DNA of 64,000 nt from Pelodera strongyloides. Lineage: Eukaryota; Nematoda; Chromadorea; Rhabditida; Rhabditidae. Position 1 is the first letter of the stretch; each line of letters begins with the position of its first letter. The stretch lies in NCBI GenBank assembly GCA_036852015.1, contig JAANDG010000644.1, positions 16,799-80,798 of the forward strand, given 5' to 3'. The notes beneath the pieces are model-generated. The model had not been told where the DNA came from, made no database searches, and saw nothing but the letters and a program-made list of their open reading frames with translations. Shown here one piece after another: positions 1-11,418 of this stretch. The translations under genes were made by a program, and so were the position numbers.

Positions 1-1476
1 AAGCATGCAAGCATGCTGTTGCTGAAATAATTTTAATTCCACAATAAATGGTTGGACAAAACCTACGCTACGGATAGAGGCGGGAAATGTGTGGGGATTT
101 CACCCTTACACTATCATTGGGAAATGACAAAAAGGATGATACATTTCCAACGTAAAAATATTTACCTCGTCAGGTATTTCTTATCCACTTTCAGTTGGAA
201 GTCGGAGAGTTGGCCAACCTAAAATAAGGAACAATAAAAAGAATTGTAAAAATTGTGAATGCTTACAATTGTTAGAGGCACACAATATTTTTGAAACATA
301 TGCTGGGCAAATGTATGTATCGCCACGTATTATTTTTAGCATTCTGTGTCGGAAAGCTCAATTTGGGCATAGGAACTAGCACTAGCACATATAATATAAG
401 TGCAAACGTTACAAGCCACGTAAAATAAAGGCAAAAACTTCGTTTAATTCATCATACCTTATCAACATAATGAGCAATAGTCTTCAATAACTATCACAAT
501 TACTGCTCATGCGATAGCATCACTTTGGAAGTAGCGAAGTACGTCCCACATATGGAACAACTCACTAAAATAAGCAATAATGTTTTCTTTGTCAATATGA
601 CCTATTACAAACACAGTCGTGGATAAACGATAAGGTGAACTGCGGACCTGGAAACGATGGCCAACTCTTCTACCACATTCGGATTATTTGAGCACTTTAT
701 TCATTCTTCGGACAGTGCCATCATTCGGTCGGAACGGAATCGTCCAGACACTGAACAGAATGAAGTAAAACAGCAACAAAGTGTAGTCAATGAGAATAGA
801 ATAAATATAATGGAAGGGTACAAATTTTAATAACATTATGGCGAGCGATGTCAAATCAATAAATTATTCAGTGTAAATAGAAGTGCCGTGGAAGCGGTAG
901 TTCTGTAACTAAAACGAACACACTCCTTTATACTTATACATAAAACACAAATAAAACAAACAATGAGGTGCACAACAAAATCACTTTAAAAAAATTTCAT
1001 AAAAAATTTTCGTACGAACGCAGAGTGATGCCTCATGGAATACGACGCAAAGTCCTGCATCGTAATTTGTAGCATTGCGTACATTGCAAACCGCGCCCCC
1101 TTTTTCCCCGACCTTTTCCCGAGAATTTTCCGATTATTCTCCAAGAAACTCGGGATTTCCGAGGTTTTTCCAAGAATCTTCTTGGAGAATAGTCGGAAAC
1201 TTCTTGGAAAAAGCTCGGAAACGCAAAGTTTCTTGGAAAAAGCTCGGGATTCATTAACGGAGTGGATGGCAGTTTCGCATGCGAATTCGCGCGAAATCGT
1301 AACATAAATACTCTAAAATAATAGGAAAATGCACCTGGAATATCTTTCTTCTAACTCGTCTTGTCTAAAAAATTTTATTGAAACAAATAAGAGTATTTCA
1401 CATTTAATGTCAATGGTTATTTTTTCGATCGTTCGCCTTTTCAATTAATTCTTCAATAAATTAATCCTATTTCTCG
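1..1476. other. Non-coding stretch left of gene A
   Basis: AT-rich sequence with no convincing exon on either strand. The one structured part is at about 1085-1260. There a motif like TTCTTGGAAAAAGCTCGG recurs, and the arms CCGATTATTCTCCAAG and CTTGGAGAATAGTCGG face each other, so this is probably a small decayed inverted-repeat element. Long frames over this part exist on both strands but are repeats of the low-complexity unit and are not called as genes. The rest probably holds the 3' flank of gene A. Confidence 0.4.
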
Positions 1477-4400
1477 TTATTCTTCTTTCTTCTCCTCGTT
1501 CTGAAAATTTGTGTACAATTTATGATTTCGAAAACATGGCTTGACATTTGAATCCGATCTTATACAGTCTAGTTGTGTAAGAATTAATTAACACTAAAAT
1601 CATAGCTAATAAGACATACTATGCTTTATGGTTCGATTATGTATATCGATTATGATCAGTATGTCAGGCCATTGAGTCCTCTATATCTATATCTATTCTT
1701 GGTAGTATTTGGACCCTCTTAGTGAATATACTTCCTCGAGCCATAGCAAGTGCGAGAGTATATTAATATGAAATACGAGGCGAGTGGTGAGGGCGATCGA
1801 CTGGCTCAAAAAATGGGGCACCGCGAGAGTCGTTAGAAACCTCAGCGATGTGCGCGGCGAGAAATTGGCACACCTTTCCTTGCCGCGAGGCATGAAATTT
1901 AATTCTTATTTGATGGGACTACCAACAATTTAAAAATCTCACTTCATCTTCATCGGCTCCAGTTTTCTGTTCCTTGGCCACTGTCGGTGTGACCAGGTCC
2001 TTATTCCTGGCCACAGTTTGTGGTTGTATTTGTGTGACCGCGGTAATTTGGGTCGCCGGTGCCTAAGAAAAGTTTGTGATAGTTTATTTATCTTGTTTTA
2101 TTTTTTTCAATATGCGCTCAGTATTAAAAAAACAATGACATGATCTTGAGAAAAATATATTTAGGGCTGGCCCCTGTAGTGCCGGGGCCCGCTAACAATT
2201 CTTATTCCACACTTGTACATCAATTTTACTACTGTTACATAGTTAGTAAAAATAGGGAATACGAACTTCCCACATATTGAAGTGTGCTATTGCTAATTGT
2301 AAGGGGTAAGGATTTGTACTACAATGTTAAAGAACGAATGTCAATTTCAAAATTCAAAACGATTATAGAGTATTTAACTGCTGTTTCGGAAACGCGAAAC
2401 ACCTCAAAAAATCATTCAGGGCGGCTTTCACTTTCCATATAGAAACCCATTGAGAAACTCGTTACAAAAATTGAATATCAGGGACAAATTTGAATTAGTG
2501 TACACGTATTAGCTGTTAGTATCATACTTGCATGCGAAGACTGTACTAATTCAAATTTGTCCCTGATCATCAATTTTTGTAGCGAGTGTCAAATTGTGCT
2601 TATGAATGGAAAGTGAAAGCCGCGCTGAATATTTTTGGGCCAGATTCGCCCTGTTTCGGCCTCGCGAAACAACAGTTAAATACCCTATTACCTGATTTGG
2701 AGGTGACGGTGGCTTCGTGTGTTGTTCTTGCTGTTTTTGTGCCGCGTTTGATGGCACCACGCCAGTCATACTCATCGGATTACCGTATGAAGTAGGAGCC
2801 TCCTAAAGTACATCAATCATAATCATCTGTGTTCTTCATTTGCAGTTTAGCGGAAATCATAATCTCATGTTTCCTCCCAAACTAGCGGAAAACGCGGGAT
2901 TCTGTCCTTATTGCGTGCGCTAATCAGGGGCCTTGCCGCTAACACAAGGCCTTGTCTAATGTTTAATTGCGGGACATAATTGGCTAATCTGTCAGGAAAC
3001 ATGCGACTTTTCTTATTGCGTGGGATTTGGTGCTAGCCTGCCAGGAAACGCGGGATTTATTTTTATTTCGCGGGAAACGTGCAGTAGAAAAACACAGATA
3101 TTCATCGAAAGAATTAGAGGCATTTCCTGCGATATCCAAATATTAAAAAAAAGATACCGTAGACACTTCGCCAACAGATTCGCGTTTCTCTTTTTCCGAC
3201 GCTTTGTGTTTCCTTTCTTTAGAGGTCACATTTCCCTTATCTACACGTGGAGTCGGTGGCGGAGTCTATATTTTGTGTTCATTCTGGGAGATCTGAGCAC
3301 CGTGCGCACAAGGTCTGCACAACGTTGTTTAAAGCGAAATACCGACTGGTTTTTGAAACACACCGAGTACACCAGAATTCTTATGCGGCTTATGCAAATG
3401 TGCATAAATTAGAATAAAAAATCGAGCTCAATTCGAGCAAGTATAAATACGTAAGAAGTAAGAATCCAGTTGTCCACGATGCGTTTCAATAACCAGCCGG
3501 CATTTCGTTTTAACACAACAGTGCTAAATGTTTTCTATAATATGTCATGATATGGTCCACTAGTTGATCTATCGGACATAAACGTTATTTCAACCTATAG
3601 CATAGAAAAGCTTACCGCTGCCGGGGTAGCAATCTGCTCGGCCGGTTGTTTCTCTCCCTTCTCTGCTCTCATCATATCGATTGGTTTGGCACTCTTCACT
3701 GATTTTACACTATTGATTTGGGAATCTTGCTTTTTATTGATCTGGAAAAAAACGCAGAGAACCAAGAGTTACGCTTCGACGTAGACTTCGGCTCTGGTAG
3801 AGTTCATGTACGAATGGGGTGGTTTTCAACTAATAAGCTAAGTTAGGTAAGGTGTACAACGCATAAAATCTACCTTTTCAGCGCTCTTGTTGGCCATGGC
3901 TGGAATTGTGGGATGTTTATGATCAATAATGTTGATGCGCTGAAAAAAAGGAGACTGTGATATCTTACTCTGGTCCTCAGGCGCGCAGCGCGGAAATGCG
4001 TAGCCGCGTCCGCGGGAAAAGTTTGCTAATTCGCATTGAAAGATCCGAGACACAGAGAAACCTCTTTTCTGCGTCTCCGCCTTTCCCATGTTAAAAAATC
4101 ATCTCTTTTCCGCGGACGCGGTTAGGCATTTGCGCGCTGCGCGCCGGAGAACGTAGTACAGAGGCACTAGATTTAGACAACGGAAAGAAAAAAGGGAAAC
4201 TCTCGGTATTTTTATGCGCGCATCAACTCAAAACACACTGCATTTGAGTACCGCTATGATGAAGATATTAAAGCGAAATACTGGTCGGTTGAAACGTATC
4301 GTGGACAACTGAATACTAACGTATTTATGCTAATTTGCTCAAATTCAGCTCGATTTGTTATTCTAATTTACGTTGATTTACATATGCTGCATAAGGCATA

Positions 4401-7400
4401 AGAATGCTGATGTACTCGATGCGTTTCAAAAACCGGCCAGTATTTCGCTTTAATATTTGTCGTCGTGAGTTTGCTACACGACGGGTATGAATCTTGCTTG
4501 AGTCTTCTATAATTGTACCGTACCGCTTCCTTGCTCTTTGAAGTTACCGGGGCTGAATACTTCTCATCTCCGTGGCGATTTTCACGTGGATCACGTTGGA
4601 AATAAAATTATTAATAAAAAAAATAAAAGCACGGTTACATAGCTAATTACTCAATGTAGAATGGGTTCTATTAATAAATATAAGGAAAGTATAAATGTTA
4701 ACGAGTCTGAAAAAATAAAAAGTGAATAATGCATCATGTTCTAGCATGATACCCCTTTTATCAATAAAACCGAACGTGACCATGATAACAAAACCATTTT
4801 TGAAAATTGTGCATTTTTGCCAAAATCTATAGTTCCTTGGGATACGTAAAAAAGTAAAAAAAAAAACTTCTTTTGACGAAGCGGCTCTCTTTTTCTTGCG
4901 TTCTTCATCGTTTACGGTCTTCTGATCGCGTTCTGTGGAAAGATTTTCTTTATGGTTAAAATTAAAGATAAAGTGTACCGGGTTATATCAACCGAATCCG
5001 CAGAAACGGTGCACCGGGGTCCGGTTCATTTCTGAAGCTCTTTATGGTTATAAAGCGGGAACAAGTAGGATAATTGACTTCGACCTTACAACCAAGTTGT
5101 AATTGATCTAAGTCAATTGGGCTGTTAGCTGAATAATGAGTGAATGATAATTGTAGTTTAATATTTACACTCACCACTGTCTTTTGTACGCATTGCTCCT
5201 CCACGACGCGGCTTTCGTTTCTAAAGGAATACAATGCCATATATGGCACTCCATTTTGTATACATCAAATAAGGGATTTTTCGTAGCTATATTCTTTGAG
5301 TTTCAAGGATTTCGGTGTTTAATTTATCGAGGAAAGGCTTACTAGGAATGATTGTCGCTAAAATTGCATGAACACATGGTAATACATAAACGTAGTGATG
5401 CATTTAGATGCGTACGGAAATGCATTATTATTGGCTGCGCAGGATATCGACCGACCCTTCTGTGGGCCTCAGGCGCGCAACGCGGAAAAGAGCGTAGCCG
5501 CGCCGCGGGACAAGATTGCAAATTTGCTTGAAAAATTCGAGACACAGAGAAACCCTCTTTTCTGCGTCTCGGTCTTTCCCAAGTTAAAACGCCATCTCTT
5601 TTCCGCGGACGCGGTTACGCATTTCCGCGTTGCGCGCCTGAGAACGCAGTAACATGCTTGCGCACCGCTGACGCATTTGCTGGCACTGTAGCTGGTGTCT
5701 TCGCCTTCTTCTGTGACTGTTCATCTTCGTCCGAATCGTCGTCGTCCATCAGAGCTTTTTCCTTAATTACGGGGATTATGTGCGCCAATGGTGAGCCGCA
5801 TGTCCGCTAGCGAATTGTGCACCTGTCGCGGCTCATACGGCTCCTAAAGTGCATGCTAAGCTAATTACACAATAACAGGATAGTTATTAGTCCCAAAAGA
5901 AATTACCATCATTTGCAATTCATCCTCACGGTGGCCCTTTTTCGCTCGCGGTTTTCTCGAGCTCAGAATATCTTGGATAAGCGACTTTTCAATCTTGGGA
6001 TGCTGAAAAGTTCGCCTAACAATAAGCAATTGTCTCACCGTTGTCTAAAGACAAAATATGCTTTCCGATAGTACGACACACTTGATGCTAAATAAATTCC
6101 TTGGTAACACTCGTAGTACGAAAAGGGGGCAAAAAAATAACTCACACGGCGTCGTCCAGATTCTCCAACTCCCTTTTTGCCTGAAAACACGGATTTAAAG
6201 CGAAATACCGGCCGGTTTTTGAAACACATGGAGTACACCAGCACGATTCTTAAGAAGCTAATTTACTCGAATTAATTTTCTCGCTCGATGTTTTTTATAA
6301 TTTATGCTCACTGGCATAAGCTGCATAAGAATGCTGGTGTACCCGATGAGCTTAAAAACCGGCCAGTGTTTCGCTTTCCATAATAAAAGACAGAGTTATG
6401 TACATGCTTACTTACGTACGTAAATTTCTATTACTAGAACAACATTACCCTAATTATGTGTTAATTTAGAACTCGTGACAGACCTTCAGCCGATGCCTTT
6501 CTACCCGTAATGGGATCCGTTGAATGTTCTGCGTTTTCACGTTGACGCTGAAAAAAAATTTCTCTCTCTATCTCTCTCACAGCTATATCGTTCACTCTCA
6601 TTCTCTCCACTCTCGGTGTCTCTCACTCTCGATGTCTCTCACTCTCGTTCTCTCTATTTCTATCTCTCGCAAGTCATTTTAAGTGAACTTTAAATTCTAA
6701 AAATATACACCTTCCTCTTATTTTTATGTACTTCGGCAAGTTTTGCCGCCAAATTGTCGGATATTTTCTTCTTGTCCACGAGAATCGAGGGTTTATTACG
6801 GTTAGAACATCGTGTCCCAGCTGGGCGCTCCTCCTTACTCATAGAATGGGCGCTGAATTGTACTTGTTGGTTTTAAAGGATTCTGCTTCTATGAAATAGT
6901 CTACTTCTATGTTTAGCTGAAGGTGTCTAGTGTTGTTCAGTGGTGTCTGGGTGTCGATGATGTATTATACAATAAGCCTACTTATAAGCGTGCCGTCAGT
7001 CTTACGGGAGTCGTTGTAATGAACTAATGTAAGCAAAAATATGAATAAACGGTAAGAAAAACAAAAAAAAATAACTTTTGTGCTTGTTGCGCTTTCTCGT
7101 CGGAGCCAGGAGCAGGTCCCACATCTACGTCGGAATCCCTTTCCTGTAATATTTCAGGGAAAATAAGCCTTACGTTCATGGGAAACTAAAAGCCCCGATT
7201 TCGTCCCGATCAAGTCCCTCAAAAAATCGGCCGTGATCGGGCCATGATCGGGCTTTTTGGGTGGGTTTTTTGAAAGAATCGGGGTGAAATCGGGGTTTTC
7301 ACTTTCCTGTGTTAGACAAAAATACTGTAGCGAAATTAATACAGGCTTTACGCATGACGTCATGAATGGACAATTAACTCAAGAAACATGGGGTGATCGA

Positions 7401-8842
7401 TATAACAGACTACATATACCTTTAAAGTAATTATCAAGCAATTATCAAACCAACCAATTCCACTCCAATGTCTAATTGCGTGCGTTGGGAAAAAGTTGTG
7501 GAATTCCGGAATTCCACCGTTCGACTCTGATCTCCAACCGCGCAGCGCACCCCCAGCCAGGGGCGCTCGCCCCTTCTTTTTGCCCCCCTACGCGGCTGGC
7601 CGGTGCCCCCCTACGCGGCTCGCCGGTGCCCCCTACGCGGCTGGCCGGTGCCCCCCTACGCGGCTGGCCGGTGCCCCCCTACGCGGCTCGCCGGTGCCCC
7701 CCTACGCGGCTGGCCGGTGCCCCCCGCGGCTGGCCGGTGCCCCCCTACGCGGCCGGCCGGTGCCCCCCTACTCGGCTGGCCGGTGCCCCCTGGCTCGGCC
7801 CCCCTGCCCCCCCCGCGGCTGGCCGGTGCCCCCCTGCGCGGCTGGCCGGTGCCCCCCTGCGTGGCTGGCCGGTGCCCCCCTGCGCGGTTAGCCTTCCAAG
7901 GCAAAAATAAAAAGACAGACCACATCGGCAAAACAATGCACCGGGCAGGAATCGAACCTATGAAATTCACTAATTATGTTCTGGAGCCAGCGCCTTAGAC
8001 CACTCGGCCATAAAGCGCATGTCTAATAATCGAAAAGAAACATTAGGTGGTGAAGCGCATATAGTCGAAATTGCGCGGCTGGGTGCGCGGTTGGCTGGGG
8101 GCCACCTGCGCGGTTGGCTGGGGGTGCGCTGCGCGGTTGAGGACCAGAGCCCCGAGGCACCGCGCACCCAGCCGCGTAGTTTGCAAACTGTGCGGCTGGC
8201 CGGTGCCCCTCTGCGCGGTACGCGGCTGGCTACGCCCGCACTCCAATTTGCGCGGCTGGCTACGCGTGCACTCCAATTTGCGCGGCTGGGTACGCGGTGC
8301 GCTGCGCACCCAGGAACGTAGTAGATGGGGTAGTAGATGGGACACCGGAAACGTAAATGTTTTTCCGTTATTTAGCCCCAACCGTCGGGGTCACGGGTCA
8401 TTTGGCTCTTGCAGTTCTCAAAAATATAATCCCACAACGATTCCACTACGGTATTTTTCCTTGTCCTCGCACGTTTCCCCGTCCATCTCGAACGGTGGAA
8501 TTCCGAATTCCACCAACTTTTTCCCAACTCGAACGCGGCTTCATTATTTTATTTATGACCAAAATTCGAGGAAACAAAGAAAAGAACCAACTTTTTCCTG
8601 TAAAGTGCTATGCTAATTAGCATGAAGATCCAGACAGGAACGAATAAAATCCATGAAAGATCGAACCAATCGAGCCTTCTGAAGGCCCCGTTCTCGGGGA
8701 AAATGTACTTTATCACCGTGTTGTTTAACTAAAGAGAGTCGTATTTAGTAAATGTGCAGTTGGAACTTTTACCAGACCAAATTAGTATATTCTAATGTGT
8801 GAGAAATATACTTACTGGTGGTTCTGCCACAAAACCAGGCAT
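1477..8842 (-). CDS. Gene A: unrecognised multi-exon gene for a charged, low-complexity, probably nuclear protein
   Basis: Minus-strand exons, read 5' to 3': 8842-8816, 7143-7076, 6852-6711, 6547-6484, 6180-6146, 6002-5907, 5761-5666, 5220-5175, 4932-4868, 4562-4524 (weak acceptor), 3939-3874, 3741-3616, 2802-2692, 2062-1943 and 1500-1477 (stop TAA). All phases agree and give about 374 codons. The start chosen is ATG at 8842 (MPGFVAEPP); that exon could instead be internal, because an acceptor-like TATAG lies just upstream. The protein has no membrane segment or recognisable fold. It is rich in Lys/Arg, Glu/Asp, Ala and Ser, with an acidic run (ALMDDDDSDEDE) and basic clusters (KRKPRR, ERKKKR) that look like nuclear-localisation signals, and it ends in NEEKKEE. 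A disordered chromatin or nucleolar role is inference. Introns are crowded with MITEs. Gene B upstream is a paralogue. Confidence 0.6.
2366..2692. repeat. Inverted-repeat element (MITE-like) abutting an exon of gene A
   Basis: Left arm (about 2366-2450) reads GTATTTAACTGCTGTTTCGG followed by a GC-richer part. The right arm (about 2600-2690) is its reverse complement: matching CTTTCACTTTCC and GGAAAGTGAAAG, then CGAAACAACAGTTAAATAC. A second inner inverted pair, ACAAATTTGAATTAGT and ACTAATTCAAATTTGT, sits near the centre. The right boundary coincides with the splice donor of the gene A exon 2802-2692. Confidence 0.6.
3329..3513. mobile_element. TTAA-flanked MITE, 'AGCGAAATACC' family, copy 1
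   Basis: About 185 bp. It is bounded by TTAA on both sides and has terminal inverted repeats of the form AGCGAAATACCGNCYGGT, continuing into TTTTTGAAACRCA. The interior is AT-rich and repeatedly carries an 'AAATCGAGCTCAATTCGAGCAA' like stretch in degenerate form. It lies in an intron of gene A. The TTAA target and short TIRs are what piggyBac-like transposases produce; no transposase is seen in the window. Confidence 0.75.
3976..4150. mobile_element. GC-rich terminal-inverted-repeat element, copy 1
   Basis: About 175 bp. The ends are long GC-rich inverted repeats (CTCAGGCGCGCAGCGCGGAA at the left, complementary sequence at the right) around a short inner inverted pair, CAGAGAAACCTCTTTTCTG. 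A close second copy sits at 5468-5642. Both lie in introns of gene A. The sharp GC rise against AT-rich surroundings marks it as inserted DNA. Confidence 0.65.
4268..4453. mobile_element. TTAA-flanked MITE, 'AGCGAAATACC' family, copy 2
   Basis: About 186 bp with TTAA at both ends. The left TIR is AGCGAAATACTGGTCGGT and the right TIR is its counterpart ending in CAGTATTTCGCT. Same family as 3329-3513. The two copies bracket the GC-rich element at 3976-4150 and one gene A exon. Confidence 0.75.
5468..5642. mobile_element. GC-rich terminal-inverted-repeat element, copy 2
   Basis: Same structure as the copy at 3976-4150: CTCAGGCGCGCAACGCGGAA at the left, its complement ending in GCGCGCCTGAG at the right, and the central AGACACAGAGAAACC stretch. 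It sits just beside the gene A exon 5761-5666. Confidence 0.65.
6195..6378. mobile_element. TTAA-flanked MITE, 'AGCGAAATACC' family, copy 3
   Basis: About 184 bp. The left end has TTAA then AGCGAAATACCGGCCGGT. The right end carries the matching TIR (ACCGGCCAGTGTTTCGCT), but the flanking TTAA has decayed to TTCC. Intronic in gene A. Confidence 0.65.
7581..7892. repeat. GC-rich minisatellite, about 22-bp unit
   Basis: About a dozen tandem copies of a unit close to CGCGGCTGGCCGGTGCCCCC, with small unit-length changes (CTACG, CTGCG and CTCGG variants). All three forward frames stay open across it, as expected for a stop-free GC repeat. This is not evidence of coding. Confidence 0.85.
7937..8017 (-). 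repeat. tRNA-like (Leu/Ser-type) sequence inside the foldback element
   Basis: On the minus strand an A-box-like D-arm (TGGCCGAGTGGTCTAAGGCG, 8010-7991) and a B-box (GGTTCGATTCC, about 7957-7948) are spaced as in class-II tRNAs. The acceptor strands do not pair and the anticodon arm is poor, so this is more likely a tRNA-derived SINE head or tRNA pseudogene than a working tRNA gene. Confidence 0.55.
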
Positions 8843-10059
8843 GGCACTCGGTAAACACTATAGCAGAGACAGAGGGGTTTACTCAAACTAACATTCACAT
8901 ACAGTGAATAAACAGGTTTATGATAATTAAGCAAAATTATCACAACTTATTACCATATATTCGAAGATTAAATATTATGCACTTCAATAAAGAAGTTACT
9001 CCGTTTCAGGTTGTAAGGCCCCGACGTACTTGTAATTATTTTTGATGAGTGCATTGTTTGATGTTGGTCCCTCGTCATTTTGTTCAATCGTATAAGTGCG
9101 TTATAAAGCGCCGTGTCTTAGGGTTCCTGTTGGTTGACATTTGACAGTAGTTGTCCATTATTACACTGCATGCTCTTTCTCTGTTTATTTATTTATTGTA
9201 TTTCAATAAATCTTGAATTTAATCGTTTGCCAGTAAAACAAGATTTGTACTTTAATTGTTGACGTATATTGCAGAAGATGCTCTGCACCGTCTTGTACAC
9301 GTCAATTGGCAAGAGAGGGCAGAAGTTTTCAGTATAAATAGCTGTAGGTTAGTTATAAGGCTAAAGGTTTCTAAATGTACATAAATACGATGATATACTA
9401 TACACGAAGGTATCATTATTTCCTTACAGGGGCAGGATCGTAAGGAGGTAATTAACCACAAGCTTTGAAGTTATCACTCCGGTATCGAAGGCTATCGATA
9501 TATATCTGAAATAAGCCATTGGCTTAGATCATTCAAAGGCACTCTGAGAACATATCGCGAAAACATTGTATGGAACGTAATGTGAAACGTACGAAGAAAC
9601 GTTCCTCCTGCTCCATATATATGGAACAATTCCAAATGATAGTCGGTTTTGGTCGGTAATTTGTCCCAAGTAACCCTCTTAACAGTAGTATCCTCGGCAT
9701 GACATTATTTCCCACGGTGAATTATCATTTAATCGCACTTGGCCGAGTGTAGTTTGTAACTTGGCTAATTGCCATTAGCCCGCGCGATCTGTGTACGGTA
9801 TTAGTTTTTGCGTTTAGATTTTGGCTTCCGATCACCTGTTTCCAATAAAGGAAGCTTCTTGTGCGAGGTGTATTGTTCTGTGATTGATTTAATTCTCATT
9901 GTGAATGATATTTGTGCTATTATTAATAAAAACAATAAAAAGAGGGGTGATTTGAGATGAATCTATCCCTTTAAGGAAAATTTATATAAAGAATGTTCCC
10001 CATTTAGGAAACAATACGCAAGCCATCTCTAGTAGTTTATTACAATTTAAATTATTCTT

Positions 10060-10440
10060 CCGCAAAATGCAAAGTCATCCACCAAGAACATTTGAGATGA
10101 ACCTGAACCACCCCCGATCGCAACATATTTGTGTCCGTCTGTCACACAGATCACCGATGGCCAGTCTCAATCAAGGCAAAATAAAGCAAAAACAGTCTCA
10201 ATCAAGGCAAAATAAAGCAAAAACAGTCTCAATCAAGAAAAGCAGCATTTGTGGACATGTCTTTTTCCAGCAAACATGATGTAAAACCAGCTCTTAATGA
10301 ATGGAACAGTTGAGAAAAGACCCCTAATTTAAGGGCAATTTTGTTGCAAGTCACATCGTTGTTATGCAAATCGCCTTCGTCCATTTTTATTTAACTTCGT
10401 TGTTAGCTTCCTCTCGTTGTCTGCACATAAAGTCATGAAT
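10060..10440 (-). repeat. Diverged inverted copy of the repeat at about 45950-46560
   Basis: The stretch with AATCAAGGCAAAATAAAGCA, CAAACATGATGTAAAACCAG and CTTCGTTGTTAGCTTC reads as the reverse complement of sequence at 45985-46530 (and of the duplicate near 58740-59280). Here a 31-bp unit (GTCTCAATCAAGGCAAAATA...) is repeated twice in tandem at 10161-10222; the other copies have it once. Confidence 0.6.
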
Positions 10441-11075
10441 TGTGCAGTGTTCGCACGAAAATAATGATAGTATCTTGCGAGGGAATTAGAAGTCTTTCGT
10501 TTCTACCAATAAGTCAGAATGCTACCGATATTACCTACAGCCCTGCAGTTCAGCAGTCAACTCATAGTCATAAAACGTGATGTGTCCCTTCTTACGGTAA
10601 CTTAGACATAACTTAGAAATAACGCGTTAAATGTTGAAAGCCATACTCTCTCGTCTCCCTCTCTCTTCACTTTTTCTCTGAATCTCTGTAAAAAATATTA
10701 TTATATTGATATTGGCACAACGATATGCAAAGAATTTTTATTTTTCTTACGAATGATGAAATGCTGAACGGGGTCTACTACTGAAAAATATTACATTCGG
10801 AATGGCCGAAAGATGCGAACAAAAAAGAGTTATACGCTGTACCACTAAAATGTTTCAACTAACTGATTCTGCAAAAAAATCGATGTTTTCCTGGTTTAGG
10901 GTTAAAAGAGATTAAAAAGCAATGTGAATTCTTATTCAAACCATGAAATATAGAGAAAAAGACCAATAAAAAAGTACATTATTATTGGTGACAGAAAATG
11001 GAAAAACTGTACAAGGAAGCAACATCCAAACGCAAACTTTGTAATTCACAATATTGATGAATTTTCCATTTTTTA

Positions 11076-11418
11076 TTAAAGCGAATATGTAGGCACTCAA
11101 AATGAGCAAAAAAAAGCGAAACTAGCGTTTCCATACCAGACGTTAATTTAAATAGGCGACTGAATATGTAAATACGAAATTGGAATGCGCTGCATCTTGA
11201 ATCTTGCTATTTGCCGATTTAAACTGAAATTTGTTCAATCAGACCCAAATTTATGCAAGGGTTCCGAATTAGCGTTTACTATGGAAAAGGTGAGCTTTGT
11301 AATTGATTTTCTTTTAAGTGGGTAATTGTAGACAACTTTTGTTATTGTTTCCTTAATGGGCAACACGCATTCTATTAATACAGCTTAACTTCAAAAAGGG
11401 CCTACATATTCCCTTTAA
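11076..11418. mobile_element. TTAA-flanked MITE, 'AGGGAATATGTAG' family, copy 1
   Basis: 343 bp. TTAA at both ends, with TIRs AGCGAATATGTAGGCACTCA and, reading in from the other end, AGGGAATATGTAGGCCCTTT. Two further copies lie at 16119-16461 (opposite orientation) and 16720-17086. No coding capacity. Confidence 0.8.

Larger units (their letters stand above)
7484..8529. mobile_element. 1.05-kb foldback element with GC-rich repeats and a tRNA-like core
   Basis: The outer arms are near-perfect inverted repeats of about 41 bp: 7484-7524 and 8488-8529, with the shared part GGGAAAAAGTTG then GGAATTCCACCGTTCGA. Inside lie, in order, a GC-rich minisatellite, a class-II tRNA-like sequence on the minus strand, and a second diverged GC-rich repeat of the other polarity (GCGCGGCTGGGTGCGC-like units at 8070-8310). 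The whole element sits in the first intron of gene A. No protein is credibly encoded: long frames through the repeats on both strands are low-complexity artefacts. Confidence 0.6.

Noticed and set aside
7476..7998. Several overlapping forward and reverse frames of 100-140 codons
   Set aside because: All arise from a stop-free GC minisatellite; repeated Pro/Gly/Arg units in every frame and no splice or start context.
7937..8017. Functional tRNA-Leu or tRNA-Ser gene
   Set aside because: A-box and B-box are good but the acceptor strands do not pair and no proper anticodon arm can be drawn, so it is listed as tRNA-like only.
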